Assembly: GCA_964458575.1 (NCBI GenBank)
Contig: CAYWMD010000001.1
Span: forward strand, 186,001-250,000
Length of the DNA stretch: 64,000 nucleotides
From: CAYWMD01 sp964458575
Lineage (GTDB): Bacteria; Verrucomicrobiota; Verrucomicrobiia; Limisphaerales; JADLHS01
Direction: 5' to 3'
The position numbers and the translations under genes are program-made. The notes below the pieces were generated by a model. The model was not told the origin of the DNA. It saw nothing but the letters and a program-made list of their open reading frames with translations, and did not search any database. The number at the start of each line of letters is the position of its first letter. Position 1 is the stretch's first letter. Positions 52,584 through 60,846 of the stretch are shown here, piece by piece.

Positions 52584-53417
52584 CTACTTTTTCGAACCGT
52601 AGCCGGGCTTCGCCTTTCCGTCGTCATCGAGTTTGCCGCAGGCCCACAACAGACCGCGCGTGACGAGGTCGAGGTAACGGCCGTCCGACACGGTTTCCGT
52701 GTTGTGGCCCAGCGTGGTGCTGAACACCCGCGTGCCGTGGTAATCATTGACCCAGACGCAAACAAAGTTGCTCTCCTTCGCGCGTCCGCTCTTGTCCGTC
52801 AGAGTTTGTTTGCCCGAGGCCAGCGGCGTGGCGGTCGGCAGGACTTGAATGTTGTTGTAAAGCTCCTCGTTGATCGTCGTCCAGTCGCTCATGCCCCGAA
52901 TGATGGGTTGTTCCTTCTCCGTGAAGTGAATGGCAATCGGCAACTGCGGGCCATGACCGCTGGATTGGAGGCCGAGATACTCGAACCACATGGCGCGGTC
53001 GGAACCGGGCGCGGCCTTTTCGATCGGATTGCCGATGCGAAAGCTGTGCATGGCGCAGTGGAGATTGACGGCCGGCATGCCCGACCGATGCGGCGCGAGA
53101 ATGCCTTGGATGACGCCCGGATCACTGATCGCGCTGGCACACTCATCGTGAATGATCACGTCATAGCCCTTCGCGTAATCCGGATTGCCGACAATGGCGA
53201 GCGGCGGCGCGGTGCTCTTATCGTCGCTGTGAATCTGTGTCACCACCACGTTGGCGCGCTCCTCCAAGCCGCGTTTGAGAACGTCCTTTTGCTGCTTGTA
53301 GTCGTGGCAGCAACCGCCGGTGATCAACAACACGCGAAGCGGCTTGACCTCCGCCGCTTGGGTCACGGCCAGCATGCCAATCCAGCCGCCGATCACGATC
53401 AGTAAAGTTTTATGCAT
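52584..53417 (-). CDS. Exported ThuA-domain protein
   Basis: The 277-aa protein has a signal peptide (HKTLLIVIGGWIGMLAVTQAA) and a ThuA domain, a glutamine-amidotransferase-like fold: LRVLLITGGCCHDYKQQKDVL, YDVIIHDECASAISDP, GMPAVNLHCAMHSFRIG and TRVFSTTLGHNTETV. ThuA proteins are linked to trehalose or other disaccharide 3-keto metabolism in rhizobia, but most exported verrucomicrobial members are uncharacterised. Its place at the end of the trehalose cluster may be meaningful or chance. The ATG at 53417 gives a normal signal peptide; the open frame upstream to 53501 does not. Confidence 0.8.
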   Translation of the reverse strand: MHKTLLIVIGGWIGMLAVTQAAEVKPLRVLLITGGCCHDYKQQKDVLKRGLEERANVVVTQIHSDDKSTAPPLAIVGNPDYAKGYDVIIHDECASAISDPGVIQGILAPHRSGMPAVNLHCAMHSFRIGNPIEKAAPGSDRAMWFEYLGLQSSGHGPQLPIAIHFTEKEQPIIRGMSDWTTINEELYNNIQVLPTATPLASGKQTLTDKSGRAKESNFVCVWVNDYHGTRVFSTTLGHNTETVSDGRYLDLVTRGLLWACGKLDDDGKAKPGYGSKK

Positions 53418-53542
53418 CGGCAGTTGATACTCCGAGTTGCGCCGGGATGAAAGCAGGAATTCTGGATGCCCGACGGATCGGACGCAGCCACGCCGACGCA
53501 CTGTTCTTGAGGAGAGTCACCTTCCGTCGCACCCATCAGCCG

Positions 53543-53613
53543 GTAATGATTGAAAACACCGCCCCCGTGCACCCTGGGTCAGACAAACGACAATCATTAC
53601 TAATCTGTAATCT
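53543..53613 (+). promoter_or_regulatory. Possible operator region upstream of htrA
   Basis: GTAATGATTG (53543-53552) and CAATCATTAC (53591-53600) form a perfect 10-bp inverted repeat with a 38-base gap. They are followed at once by a direct repeat, TAATCT-G-TAATCT (53601-53613). The region lies 66-136 bases before the htrA start. Closely spaced direct repeats are the usual binding pattern of OmpR-type regulators, and one is encoded just downstream of htrA. Confidence 0.4.
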
Positions 53614-53678
53614 TCCAGACAGCTTCCCGTCACGGGTCAGGGTGTCGAACCCGATACAGTCTGAAAAACTAACAAACC

Positions 53679-55205
53679 ATGAATATGAAAATAATTTTCA
53701 AATCACAACGGGGCCGGTTCTTCGCCATCGCGACGGCCGTAATCGTGGCGCTGGGCGGTTCCGCCTTCGCCTTCACCCAGGCGGCCAAAGCCAAATCGGA
53801 CACGCCCAACATCAACGTGCCTCTGGACGAAACGCCGGTGGCCCGGGAGAGCCTGCCCACCGGCAGTTACGCTCCGGTCGTCAAGAAGGTCGTTCCCGCC
53901 GTGGTCAAGATTGAGACGTCGGCGAAGTTGGAAAAGGCCGGCCTGGAACAGTTCCCGGGCATGGACGATCCGTTCTGGCGGCATTTCTTCGGGAATCAAT
54001 TCGGCCGCATGATGCCGCGCAACCAAGCCGGACCGCAGCTCATGCGCGGCCTGGGGTCGGGCGTGATCATCACCAAGGACGGTTACATTCTCACGAACAA
54101 CCACGTCGTGGATGGCGCCAAGGATGTAAAAGTGACCCTGGAAGACGGCCATGATTACACCGCCAAGGTAGTTGGCCGCGATCCGAAGACCGATCTGGCG
54201 GTAATCAAAATTGACGCCACGAACCTTCCGGTCGTGCCGATGGCGGACAGCAGCAACGTGCAGGTTGGCGACGTGGTGCTGGCCATTGGCAATCCGTTCG
54301 GCGTCGGCCAGACCGTGACGAAGGGCATCGTGAGCGCCACCGATCGCGGCAACGTGGGGATTGAAGCCTACGAAAACTTCATCCAGACCGACGCGGCGAT
54401 CAATCCGGGCAATTCCGGCGGCGCGCTGGTGGACATCCAGGGCCGGTTGATTGGCATCAACACGGCGATTCTCAGCCGTTCCGGTGGCAGCCAGGGCGTT
54501 GGCTTTGCCATCCCCTCGGAGATCGCGCGCAACGTGATGGAAAGCCTGATCGAGAATGGTCAGGTCACGCGCGGCTATCTGGGCGTCATGATTCAGAATG
54601 TCACCCCGGCCCTGGCCGAACAGTTCAAGCTCAAGGAATCCAAGGGCGCATTGATTGGCGACGTGGTGAATGACGGTCCCGCGGACAAGGCCGGCTTGGA
54701 GCCGGGCGACGTGATCGTGGAGTTCAACGGCAAGAAAGTACCGGACAGCCGGCGGCTGCAACTCAGCGTGGCGGACACCAAGCCGGGCACGACCGTGCCG
54801 GTGGAGGTCCTGCGGGATGGCAAAACGAAGACCTTGAAGGTGACCGTCAAACAGCTCCCGGGCACGGAGCAACTGGCCGCCAACAAACCGGATGAAAACG
54901 GCGACACGGGAACGCTCAACGGCGTGGCGGTGAGCGACCTCGACCCGCAGGCACGGCGGGAGTTCAACATCCCGAAGGATGTGAAGGGCGCGGTGGTGAC
55001 CGAGGTGGCGCCGGGATCCGCGGCGGCCGAAGCGGGGTTGAAACCCGGCGCGGTGATCCAGGACATCAATCATCAGTCGGTCAAGAATTCCGAGGACGCG
55101 ATCAAGTTGACGGAGAATGCCGCGAGCAAGCGGACGCTGCTCCGCGTCTGGGAAAACGGCGGCAGCCGTTACATCGTCGTGGATGAGAGCAAGCACGCTG
55201 GTTGA
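53679..55205 (+). CDS. htrA: DegP/HtrA-type periplasmic serine protease
   Basis: The 508-aa protein is a Do-like envelope quality-control protease. It has an N-terminal export segment (FFAIATAVIVALGGSAFAF). The trypsin-like domain has its triad visible: His142 in ILTNNHVVDGA, Asp172 in KTDLAVIKI and Ser246 in NPGNSGGALVDI. Two PDZ domains follow (RGYLGVMIQNVTPALAEQF to GLEPGDVIVEFNGKKV, and GVAVSDLDPQARREFNIP to GLKPGAVIQDINHQ). The length and layout match the family. A two-component system follows after a terminator, and repeats upstream may be its binding site. Confidence 0.93.
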   Translation: MNMKIIFKSQRGRFFAIATAVIVALGGSAFAFTQAAKAKSDTPNINVPLDETPVARESLPTGSYAPVVKKVVPAVVKIETSAKLEKAGLEQFPGMDDPFWRHFFGNQFGRMMPRNQAGPQLMRGLGSGVIITKDGYILTNNHVVDGAKDVKVTLEDGHDYTAKVVGRDPKTDLAVIKIDATNLPVVPMADSSNVQVGDVVLAIGNPFGVGQTVTKGIVSATDRGNVGIEAYENFIQTDAAINPGNSGGALVDIQGRLIGINTAILSRSGGSQGVGFAIPSEIARNVMESLIENGQVTRGYLGVMIQNVTPALAEQFKLKESKGALIGDVVNDGPADKAGLEPGDVIVEFNGKKVPDSRRLQLSVADTKPGTTVPVEVLRDGKTKTLKVTVKQLPGTEQLAANKPDENGDTGTLNGVAVSDLDPQARREFNIPKDVKGAVVTEVAPGSAAAEAGLKPGAVIQDINHQSVKNSEDAIKLTENAASKRTLLRVWENGGSRYIVVDESKHAG

Positions 55206-55224
55206 CGCTCGCCATCTGCCGCGG

Positions 55225-55262
55225 ACCCTCCCGCCCCTCACAGCCAGGCGGGAGGGTTTTTT
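55225..55262 (+). terminator. Intrinsic terminator after htrA
   Basis: ACCCTCCCGCC (55225-55235) pairs perfectly with GGCGGGAGGGT (55247-55257) around an 11-base loop and is followed by a run of six T ending at 55262. It should separate htrA from most transcription of the response-regulator gene. Confidence 0.9.
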
Positions 55263-55295
55263 GTTCTGCTTGCTTGAACCCCGCCACGCGTCATC

Positions 55296-55976
55296 ATGGA
55301 AGCAAACGTGCGCATACTCGTTGTCGAGGATGATCAAAAGATCGCGTCGTTCGTCGTCAAAGGCCTGAAGCAAAACGGCTACGCCGTGGACCACAGCGCC
55401 GACGGCGAACGCGCGCAGGCGCTGCTGCTGACGGTGTCGTACGACGCGGCGGTCGTGGACATCATGTTGCCCAAGCTGGATGGGTTGAGCCTGATCCAGC
55501 AGGTCCGCGCCCGGAATGTTCGCACGCCGGTGCTGATGCTCAGCGCGCGCGCCTCGGTGGACGACCGCGTGCGCGGCTTGCAAGCCGGCGGGGATGATTA
55601 TTTGACGAAGCCCTTTGCGTTTTCGGAATTGCTCGCCCGAGTGCAGGCGCTGATCCGCCGCGCCACCCGGACCACCGAGCCAACGCAACTGACGGTGGGC
55701 GACCTTTCCATGGACCTGGTCACCCGCGCGGTGCGGCGCGGCGGCGAGACCATCGAGTTGCAGCCGCGCGAATTTGCCCTGCTCGAATATCTGATGCGCA
55801 ACTCGGGCCGGGCCGTAACCAAGACGATGATTCTGGAGCACATCTTCGATTTCAGTTTCGACCCGCAGACGAACGTGGTGGACGTGCTGGTGCACCGGGT
55901 TCGCAGCAAAGTGGACCCCAACAAGCAGATGATTCACACCCTCCGGGGCGTTGGCTATGTCCTTCGACCTGCTTGA
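55296..55976 (+). CDS. OmpR-family response regulator
   Basis: The 226-aa protein has a receiver domain (ILVVEDDQKIASFVVKGLKQ, the phosphorylated Asp in DAAVVDIMLPKLDG, the conserved Lys in DDYLTKPFAFSELLARV). A winged-helix DNA-binding domain follows (IELQPREFALLEYLMRNSGR, VDVLVHRVRSKVDP, IHTLRGVGYVLRPA). It belongs to the CusR/QseB-like group. It overlaps the sensor kinase gene by 20 bases, so the two are translated together. Its likely targets include htrA just upstream, given the direct repeats at 53601; this is inference. Confidence 0.92.
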   Translation: MEANVRILVVEDDQKIASFVVKGLKQNGYAVDHSADGERAQALLLTVSYDAAVVDIMLPKLDGLSLIQQVRARNVRTPVLMLSARASVDDRVRGLQAGGDDYLTKPFAFSELLARVQALIRRATRTTEPTQLTVGDLSMDLVTRAVRRGGETIELQPREFALLEYLMRNSGRAVTKTMILEHIFDFSFDPQTNVVDVLVHRVRSKVDPNKQMIHTLRGVGYVLRPA

Positions 55977-57366
55977 CCGCGCGCGGCGAAACATCGGGGT
56001 CCGGCTGGGACTCTGGTACGCGTTCATCTTCGCCCTGGGCAGTTTCGCGCTGCTCGCGCTGGCGTACTATCTTCTCGCCGCGGCCATCGGCAGCAAGGAC
56101 CGCGAGGTGCTGAAGGCGCGGCTGCGGGAATTCGCCGCCATTTACGAGAACCGCGGCATCGTCAGCCTGCGCAACGCGATTCAATCGGAGCAAGGAGGCC
56201 AGCGGGCTTTCTTTGTCCGCGTGGTGAGCGCGTGGAACGATGTTTCATTTGTCAACGTGCCTGACGACTGGATCACGTTCAAAGACCTGCCCGGCGGTCT
56301 GGCCGGCTACCGGCAGCAGGTCGGCGTCGTGCGCCTGCCCAAGAATGCGGAAAGGGATTTCGTCATCGCCTCGGCGGCGCTGCGCGACGGGGCTCTGCTC
56401 CAGGTGGGCCGCGTCACCGACAGCCGCACGGCCCTGCTCGATCCAGTACGGAGAAGTTTCATCATCGTGGGCAGCCTCACGACCCTGTTGAGTTTTGGCA
56501 TCGGCGCGTTCGTAGCCAACCGCGCCATGAAACCGGTTCGCCAAATTGTGGCGACTGCCCGTTCCATCATTCAAACCGGCCAGCTCGACGCGCGCGTGCC
56601 CGTTCGCCACGCCGACGATGAGCTGGCGGAGTTGGTCCGCTTGTTCAACACGCTGCTCAACAAAAACGAGGCCCTGATCCGGTCCATGCGGGAATCGCTC
56701 GACAACGTGGCGCACGACCTGCGTACGCCCTTGACCCGCCTGCGCGGCACGGCGGAACTGGCGCTGCAACCGAACGTGGAGCCGGCGAGCGCGCGCGAAG
56801 CGCTCGCGGATTGCGTCGAGGAATCGGAACGCGTACTGGACATGCTGAACACGGTCATGGACATCACCGAGGCGGAAGCCGGGATGATGAAACTGAACCG
56901 CGAGCAACTGGACCTCTGCCAGTTGGTCCGCGAAGTCGTCGAGCTGTACGAGTACGTTGCCGACGAACGAAAGGTTGGCGTTCGGGCCGAGTTGCCCGGA
57001 CCGCTCGCGGCACAGGTGGATCGCAACCGCATCCGGCAGGTGTTTGCGAACCTGCTCGACAACGCCATCAAATACACAGCCGAGGGCGGCAACGTCCGCA
57101 TCGCGTTACGGGACGAGCCGGATTGGGTGGTGGTGTCATTTCGCGACACGGGCACTGGCATTCCGGAGAGCGAACAGGAAAAAATCTGGACGCGGCTGTA
57201 TCGCGGCGACAAGAGCCGCACCGAGCGCGGGCTGGGTCTCGGTTTGAGCCTGGTCAAAGCGGTGGTGGAGGCGCATCGCGGCCAGGTCACGGTCACCAGC
57301 AAGCCCGGCGAGGGGGCGGAGTTTACCGTTATCCTGCCAAAGTTGGCCAAACCAGCGACGACGTGA
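55957..57366 (+). CDS. Sensor histidine kinase
   Basis: The 469-aa membrane kinase has a first helix (LGLWYAFIFALGSFALLALAYY), a ~130-residue periplasmic sensing part and a second helix (FIIVGSLTTLLSFGIGAFVA). A HAMP linker comes next, then HisKA with the phospho-His in SLDNVAHDLRTPLTRLRG, and an ATPase domain (QVFANLLDNAIKYTAEGG, DTGTGIPESEQEKIW, GLGLGLSLVKAVVEAHRG). It resembles the CusS-like group. ATG 55957 was chosen; a TTG at 55951 is also in frame. It forms a pair with the overlapping response regulator. Confidence 0.92.
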   Translation: MSFDLLDRARRNIGVRLGLWYAFIFALGSFALLALAYYLLAAAIGSKDREVLKARLREFAAIYENRGIVSLRNAIQSEQGGQRAFFVRVVSAWNDVSFVNVPDDWITFKDLPGGLAGYRQQVGVVRLPKNAERDFVIASAALRDGALLQVGRVTDSRTALLDPVRRSFIIVGSLTTLLSFGIGAFVANRAMKPVRQIVATARSIIQTGQLDARVPVRHADDELAELVRLFNTLLNKNEALIRSMRESLDNVAHDLRTPLTRLRGTAELALQPNVEPASAREALADCVEESERVLDMLNTVMDITEAEAGMMKLNREQLDLCQLVREVVELYEYVADERKVGVRAELPGPLAAQVDRNRIRQVFANLLDNAIKYTAEGGNVRIALRDEPDWVVVSFRDTGTGIPESEQEKIWTRLYRGDKSRTERGLGLGLSLVKAVVEAHRGQVTVTSKPGEGAEFTVILPKLAKPATT

Positions 57367-57407
57367 TAGGGGCACTCGCCTCGAGACGAGCCCGGTTGTC
57401 GCACGCT

Positions 57408-57770
57408 TCAACTCCCGGCCAGCCAGGCGAGGGCGTCGTTCAACGCGGTGTGATCGAAGTACTGGATTCTGGCGGTCGTGAAGGGTTTGCAGAACACCGC
57501 CATGCCATGCTGCCATTTGGTTTCGCCCACCACTGCCAACCGTTCGATGTCGCCAAAGTGGTGCGCGGCAAATTTCGTGTCCGCCCACATCGCCCCGACG
57601 GTCCAACCGTGAAAATCGTGCATCTGCACCAGCATGCGGATTTTGCCGTGTTGCTTCACCAGCCGTTCCACGACCGGCACAAACGTCTCATAGTCCTCTT
57701 TGAGGAGCTTGCCGGATAGCAACACTTCCAGCATTTTACCGCTGTCCTTTTCTTCGATCTTAATCGCCAT
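57408..57770 (-). CDS. SpoIIAA-like (STAS/SEC14-type) protein
   Basis: The 120-aa protein is a small cytosolic protein of the SpoIIAA-like group: VLLSGKLLKEDYETFVPVVE, KIRMLVQMHDFHGWT, WADTKFAAHHFGDIERLAVV and FCKPFTTARIQYFDHTALND. Members have a lipid-binding-like fold and often sit among stress genes; the role is unknown. Start ATG 57770 gives MAIKIEE as in homologues, with a weak AAGG site upstream. It is the last gene in the minus-strand stress cluster and converges with the sensor kinase gene with a 41-base gap. Confidence 0.85.
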   Translation of the reverse strand: MAIKIEEKDSGKMLEVLLSGKLLKEDYETFVPVVERLVKQHGKIRMLVQMHDFHGWTVGAMWADTKFAAHHFGDIERLAVVGETKWQHGMAVFCKPFTTARIQYFDHTALNDALAWLAGS

Positions 57771-57883
57771 AACGGATGCCTTTCTGGTTGACTGCACTCA
57801 CTACGTTGCCGCCCCGAACGGCGCGCCGGGATCGCAAAAACGATCCGCCTTTGGAGCTGACCTTGGTTGAACCGGGTCGGGGT

Positions 57884-58243
57884 TCATGAAACCCGGGACT
57901 CATCGGACGCTTTCCCCATGGAAAGAAAACCGATCAGCAAGCCGACCCCAAAAGCCAGACCGATGAACCCATACGGATGTTCACGAACGACCACATCGGT
58001 CCGTTTGGCCGCCACCTTCAGGCCGGCGACCGCCTGCGCCTGTAATTCTCCAACGGTGGTTTTGGCGCGCGTCAAAGAAGCTGTGATGCGCGAACGCGCT
58101 TCTTTCGCCTTGTCACTCATGTCGTGGGCGGTGGCGTTGAGCAGGGTCTCGGCGTCGCGCGTCAACGTCTTGAGGTCCGCCACCGCCCGCTCACGCGCCA
58201 GCCGGCTGTGAGCCGCTTCGATGTCGCCGAAGTAGGTTTCCAT
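57884..58243 (-). CDS. YqjD/ElaB-type (DUF883) membrane-anchored protein
   Basis: The 119-aa protein has a long amphipathic helical region (AVADLKTLTRDAETLLNATA, KAKEARSRITASLTRAKTTV) and a C-terminal membrane anchor (VREHPYGFIGLAFGVGLLIG). In E. coli YqjD and ElaB are stationary-phase inner-membrane proteins, and YqjD binds ribosomes. It is one of two copies here; the other is at 59622. The anchor motif REHPYxxIGxAFGVGLLIG is nearly identical in both. Confidence 0.88.
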   Translation of the reverse strand: METYFGDIEAAHSRLARERAVADLKTLTRDAETLLNATAHDMSDKAKEARSRITASLTRAKTTVGELQAQAVAGLKVAAKRTDVVVREHPYGFIGLAFGVGLLIGFLSMGKASDESRVS

Positions 58244-58568
58244 AATTCAATATTTCCCGTTTCGAATGTTTTTCAACTGGCGGCCCGCGCGACCCATGAA
58301 CCAGGACAAACCATAAGATCATCCTGTGCCAAAATCGCATCCCATCCCCTCAGAATTCGCGACCGCAACCTGCCCAAACGCCGGACGCCATTAGCGATAG
58401 CAACTCGTTTGTGAACAAGGCAAGTGAAAGTGCAAGCCGTTGTCATATCAGCCCAAATCGTCCGCCCCCCCCCGCTCGAAATTCGCGTGATGAGAATACC
58501 ACCGTTCCGTCGGGCCTTGGCCGCAACCGAACCGCCTTGCGGCGGATGCTCCCAGAACGAAAACTCAG
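58244..58568. other. Spacer of ~325 bases, no gene seen
   Basis: No reliable gene is visible between the CBM48 gene and the downstream YqjD-like gene. A minus frame at 58273-58629 has an unremarkable Arg-rich translation and overlaps the CBM48 gene. There is a run of nine C near 58465. The spacer probably holds the promoter of the downstream YqjD-like gene. Confidence 0.45.
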
Positions 58569-58874
58569 CTAGGCAACCTGACGAACGGCGTCTCGTCCGC
58601 CGAATGGGTTCGGCACGTGCATGGAACACTCCGGATCGTCACGCCACTGACCATCCACCAGAAAACGATAATGGTGCGCTCCGGGAGTAAGCGCGACACT
58701 CGCCCGCCAGATTCCATCCGCGCCTTTTCGCATGTTGATTGGCTTTTGCTGCCAATGAGTGAAGTCACCCACCAACTGCACGCTCATGGCAGTCGGCGCC
58801 GAAAAGGAGAAATTCTGGGTTCTCCCGTTTTCCGGGTTAGCTTTCGTATTCTTCGCAATGTGTTTCTTGGCCAT
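58569..58874 (-). CDS. Free-standing CBM48 (AMPK-beta-like) glycogen-binding protein
   Basis: The 101-aa protein is essentially one CBM48 module with a Lys-rich N-terminal tail: NFSFSAPTAMSVQLVGDFTHW, GIWRASVALTPGAHHYRFLV and DGQWRDDPECSMHVPNPFGG. The aromatic residues (Trp in DFTHW, Trp in GIWRA, Tyr in HYRF) are those that contact alpha-glucans. It has no enzyme domain, so it may tether something to glycogen or sense glucan. It lies 57 bases after the YqjK-like gene on the same strand and near the trehalose and GH13 genes, which fits an alpha-glucan role. Confidence 0.85.
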   Translation of the reverse strand: MAKKHIAKNTKANPENGRTQNFSFSAPTAMSVQLVGDFTHWQQKPINMRKGADGIWRASVALTPGAHHYRFLVDGQWRDDPECSMHVPNPFGGRDAVRQVA

Positions 58875-58931
58875 GGTTGGTATTTGTTTGCGCCCGGAGC
58901 CCGCGGGGAGGCGCCAGGCCGGGTTGATGTT

Positions 58932-59252
58932 TTACTTCGTCACCGTGCTTGACGCGGTCACCGCGCGCCAAATCCGGATCAACGGCGGCACAAACGTCGC
59001 CACCTTTTCGAAACATACCAGCAGCCTGGAAGCGCGGCAAATTCCCAGGGCGAGCACAACACCGCCAACCGGTGCCAGCACGCGCAACCACGGCCCCGCG
59101 ACCCGGCGGGCGTTCACGAGCGACTCGGTCCATCCCGGCCACCGGGGCAGATTTTGAAACTGGGTGGACAGCGTCAGGCGGTTCAATTCACTCTCCAGCA
59201 ACAGCGCCCGCTTGCGCAATTGCAGGGCTCTCATTTCTTTGGATCCAAGCAT
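58932..59252 (-). CDS. YqjK-like membrane-associated protein
   Basis: The 106-aa protein begins LGSKEMRALQLRKRALLLES, a charged helix, and has a likely membrane-interacting segment (VLAPVGGVVLALGICRASRLLV) in its second half. Order and size match E. coli yqjK, which follows yqjD and yqjE. Similarity is only in general pattern, so the name is tentative. It starts 22 bases inside the end of the YqjE-like gene, indicating translational coupling. The ATG at 59252 was preferred to one at 59327, deeper inside the neighbour. Confidence 0.65.
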   Translation of the reverse strand: MLGSKEMRALQLRKRALLLESELNRLTLSTQFQNLPRWPGWTESLVNARRVAGPWLRVLAPVGGVVLALGICRASRLLVCFEKVATFVPPLIRIWRAVTASSTVTK

Positions 59253-59617
59253 GCGCGATCCTTCTCCAGTTCCCCTAGCGTGCCGGCCAGAAAGGGCCAG
59301 TGTTTCAAACGAACGCGGAGCCGCCAATACGCCAGCAGCGTGCCGATGAGCCCCAATGCGCTGGCCACCAGCAGGCCTTTCACCCCGAATTCATTCCAAA
59401 CCATGATCAGCACGGCGGCGACCGCGGTGAGCAAGGTGAAAAAGCCCAGTCCGACGACCAGCGCCACCAGCAGCAACGCGTTGAACAAGCGCAGTCGCTC
59501 TTCCTGAAGTTCAACCACCAGCAACTGTAGCCGATTCTGGAGGATGCTCAGAAGCGTGGCGCCCAGCCGCCGCAAGGTGTTGAACACACCTGGCTGCGTT
59601 GACTGGTCCTCGTCCAT
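59231..59617 (-). CDS. YqjE/phage-holin-family membrane protein
   Basis: The 128-aa protein has a short amphipathic N-terminal helix (GATLLSILQNRLQLLVVELQ), then two membrane helices (ALLLVALVVGLGFFTLLTAV and LLVASALGLIGTLLAYW), the pattern of the YqjE/DUF1469 'phage holin' family. In E. coli YqjE is co-encoded with YqjD. Despite the family name there is no sign of phage genes. The gene starts 4 bases after the YqjD-like stop and overlaps the YqjK-like gene, so the three form a tight unit. Confidence 0.85.
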   Translation of the reverse strand: MDEDQSTQPGVFNTLRRLGATLLSILQNRLQLLVVELQEERLRLFNALLLVALVVGLGFFTLLTAVAAVLIMVWNEFGVKGLLVASALGLIGTLLAYWRLRVRLKHWPFLAGTLGELEKDRACLDPKK

Positions 59618-59621
59618 TCGC

Positions 59622-59915
59622 TTAGCGGCGTCCCACGAGGACACCAATTAACAATCCCACGCCAAAGGCAACGCCGATGGATTCATAAGGATGTTCCCGG
59701 ATGACCTGATCGGTCGCTTTGGCCGCCTGCACCGTCTTGTCCTGCCATCGTTCACAAGTGGCCTTGGCGGATTCCAGCGCCGTCGCCAGGCGGCTGCGGA
59801 CTTCCTTCACTTTCTCGCCCGCCTCGCCCGCGGTGGCTTTGAGCAACTCCTCCGCGTCGCGCATGACCAGTTTCAGATCTCCGGCCAGACGTTGGTTGGC
59901 TTCGTGTGGTGTCAT
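59622..59915 (-). CDS. YqjD/ElaB-type (DUF883) membrane-anchored protein
   Basis: The 97-aa protein has heptad-like helices (LVMRDAEELLKATAGEAGEK, VKEVRSRLATALESAKATCE) and the anchor VIREHPYESIGVAFGVGLLIG near the C-terminus. It is the first gene of the YqjD-YqjE-YqjK-like unit and a paralogue of the gene at 57884. An AAAGGAACAAC stretch upstream supplies a plausible ribosome site for the ATG at 59915. Expression in slow growth or stress is expected from known relatives. Confidence 0.88.
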   Translation of the reverse strand: MTPHEANQRLAGDLKLVMRDAEELLKATAGEAGEKVKEVRSRLATALESAKATCERWQDKTVQAAKATDQVIREHPYESIGVAFGVGLLIGVLVGRR

Positions 59916-60373
59916 GTTGTTCCTTTCTCGTTACGTGCAGTTCAGTTTGGTTTTTACGCTGCGGCGGTTACCGATTCAACGGTCATTTCCAGACCCACGA
60001 CCCGGCGGGCCCGGACCGGCCGGGCACAACCGCCGATGACCGCTGTCGTGCTTTGGACGAATCTACGCGCCGCGATCTTCAGTTTTCTTTTTAAATTATC
60101 ACACGTCTTGGAACGCCGCCACGAGGAATTGCCGGCCGTTTGCAAACCGCCGCGGATGAAGCGGAGATGCGTGGGCACGGCGCGAAAGCCGTATGCGGCC
60201 GCCATCGGACGCCAGTTTCGTGGCCGAGCTGCCCGCCTTCGAACGCCGCACCGCGCCGGTCGCCGTGGTTTGGCCGGCTTTCAGTTTTGCATTTGCCGGA
60301 CGGCATGATAACGTCGAGGCGTGAGCGAGATGAGTCAAACCCGCAACCGCAACCCTCAACCGCAAGGCACGTG
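59916..60373. other. Spacer of ~460 bases between divergent genes
   Basis: No credible gene is seen. A plus frame at 60140 runs into the ACT-domain gene, but its first 78 codons look like translated spacer. An AT-rich patch at ~60073-60102 (TTTTCTTTTTAAATTATCACAC) stands out from the GC-rich background and may hold promoter elements for the YqjD-like unit or an AT-rich regulator site. Confidence 0.45.
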
Positions 60374-60766
60374 ATGCACATCACCAAACAACTCGCCATC
60401 TTTCTCGAAAACCGTCCGGGCATGCTGGCCCGGGTCTGCGATGCCCTCGCCGAAAACAAGATCAACATCTATGCGGTCTCCACCAGCGACACTATTGATC
60501 ACGCCGTCATCCGCATGGTGGTAAGCGATTATCGCAAGGCATTGCACGTGTTTGAACAGCACGGCACGCTCGTGGTCGAGGACGACGTGCTGATGATCGA
60601 AGGCAGCAACAAGCCCGGTTCGTTGTCGAAGATCGCGCATAAACTGGCCCAGGCCCGGATCAACATTGAATACGCCTACTGCGCCACCCCGCCGGATGCG
60701 AAGCAAGGACTGCTGGTCCTGCGTGTGAACAACGCGAAGCGCGCCTTGAAGGTTCTAAACAGTTGA
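60374..60766 (+). CDS. Tandem ACT-domain protein
   Basis: The 130-aa protein consists of two ACT modules: KQLAIFLENRPGMLARVCDA to YAVSTSDTIDHAVIRMVV, and VLMIEGSNKPGSLSKIAHKL to YCATPPDAKQGLLVLRV. ACT domains bind amino acids and control metabolic enzymes; a free double-ACT protein is likely an amino-acid-sensing regulator. The ATG at 60374 starts directly with the first module, so it is preferred over the longer frame. It is followed by the GH13 gene, 80 bases away, and gltB lies further downstream. Confidence 0.85.
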   Translation: MHITKQLAIFLENRPGMLARVCDALAENKINIYAVSTSDTIDHAVIRMVVSDYRKALHVFEQHGTLVVEDDVLMIEGSNKPGSLSKIAHKLAQARINIEYAYCATPPDAKQGLLVLRVNNAKRALKVLNS

Positions 60767-60846
60767 AACCCGGCGTCTCCCGCCCTGCCAACCGGGCTCG
60801 GCAGTGGACGCATTGGATGTTCTGGACGAAAGGCAAAACCCGCGAT

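Noticed and set aside
53703..56027. 774-codon minus-strand open frame across htrA and the response regulator
   Set aside because: It spans two clear plus-strand genes and a strong terminator, and no family motif is present.
58464..58472. Run of nine C as a possible phase-variation tract
   Set aside because: It is not in or directly before a credible gene, so a switching role cannot be supported.
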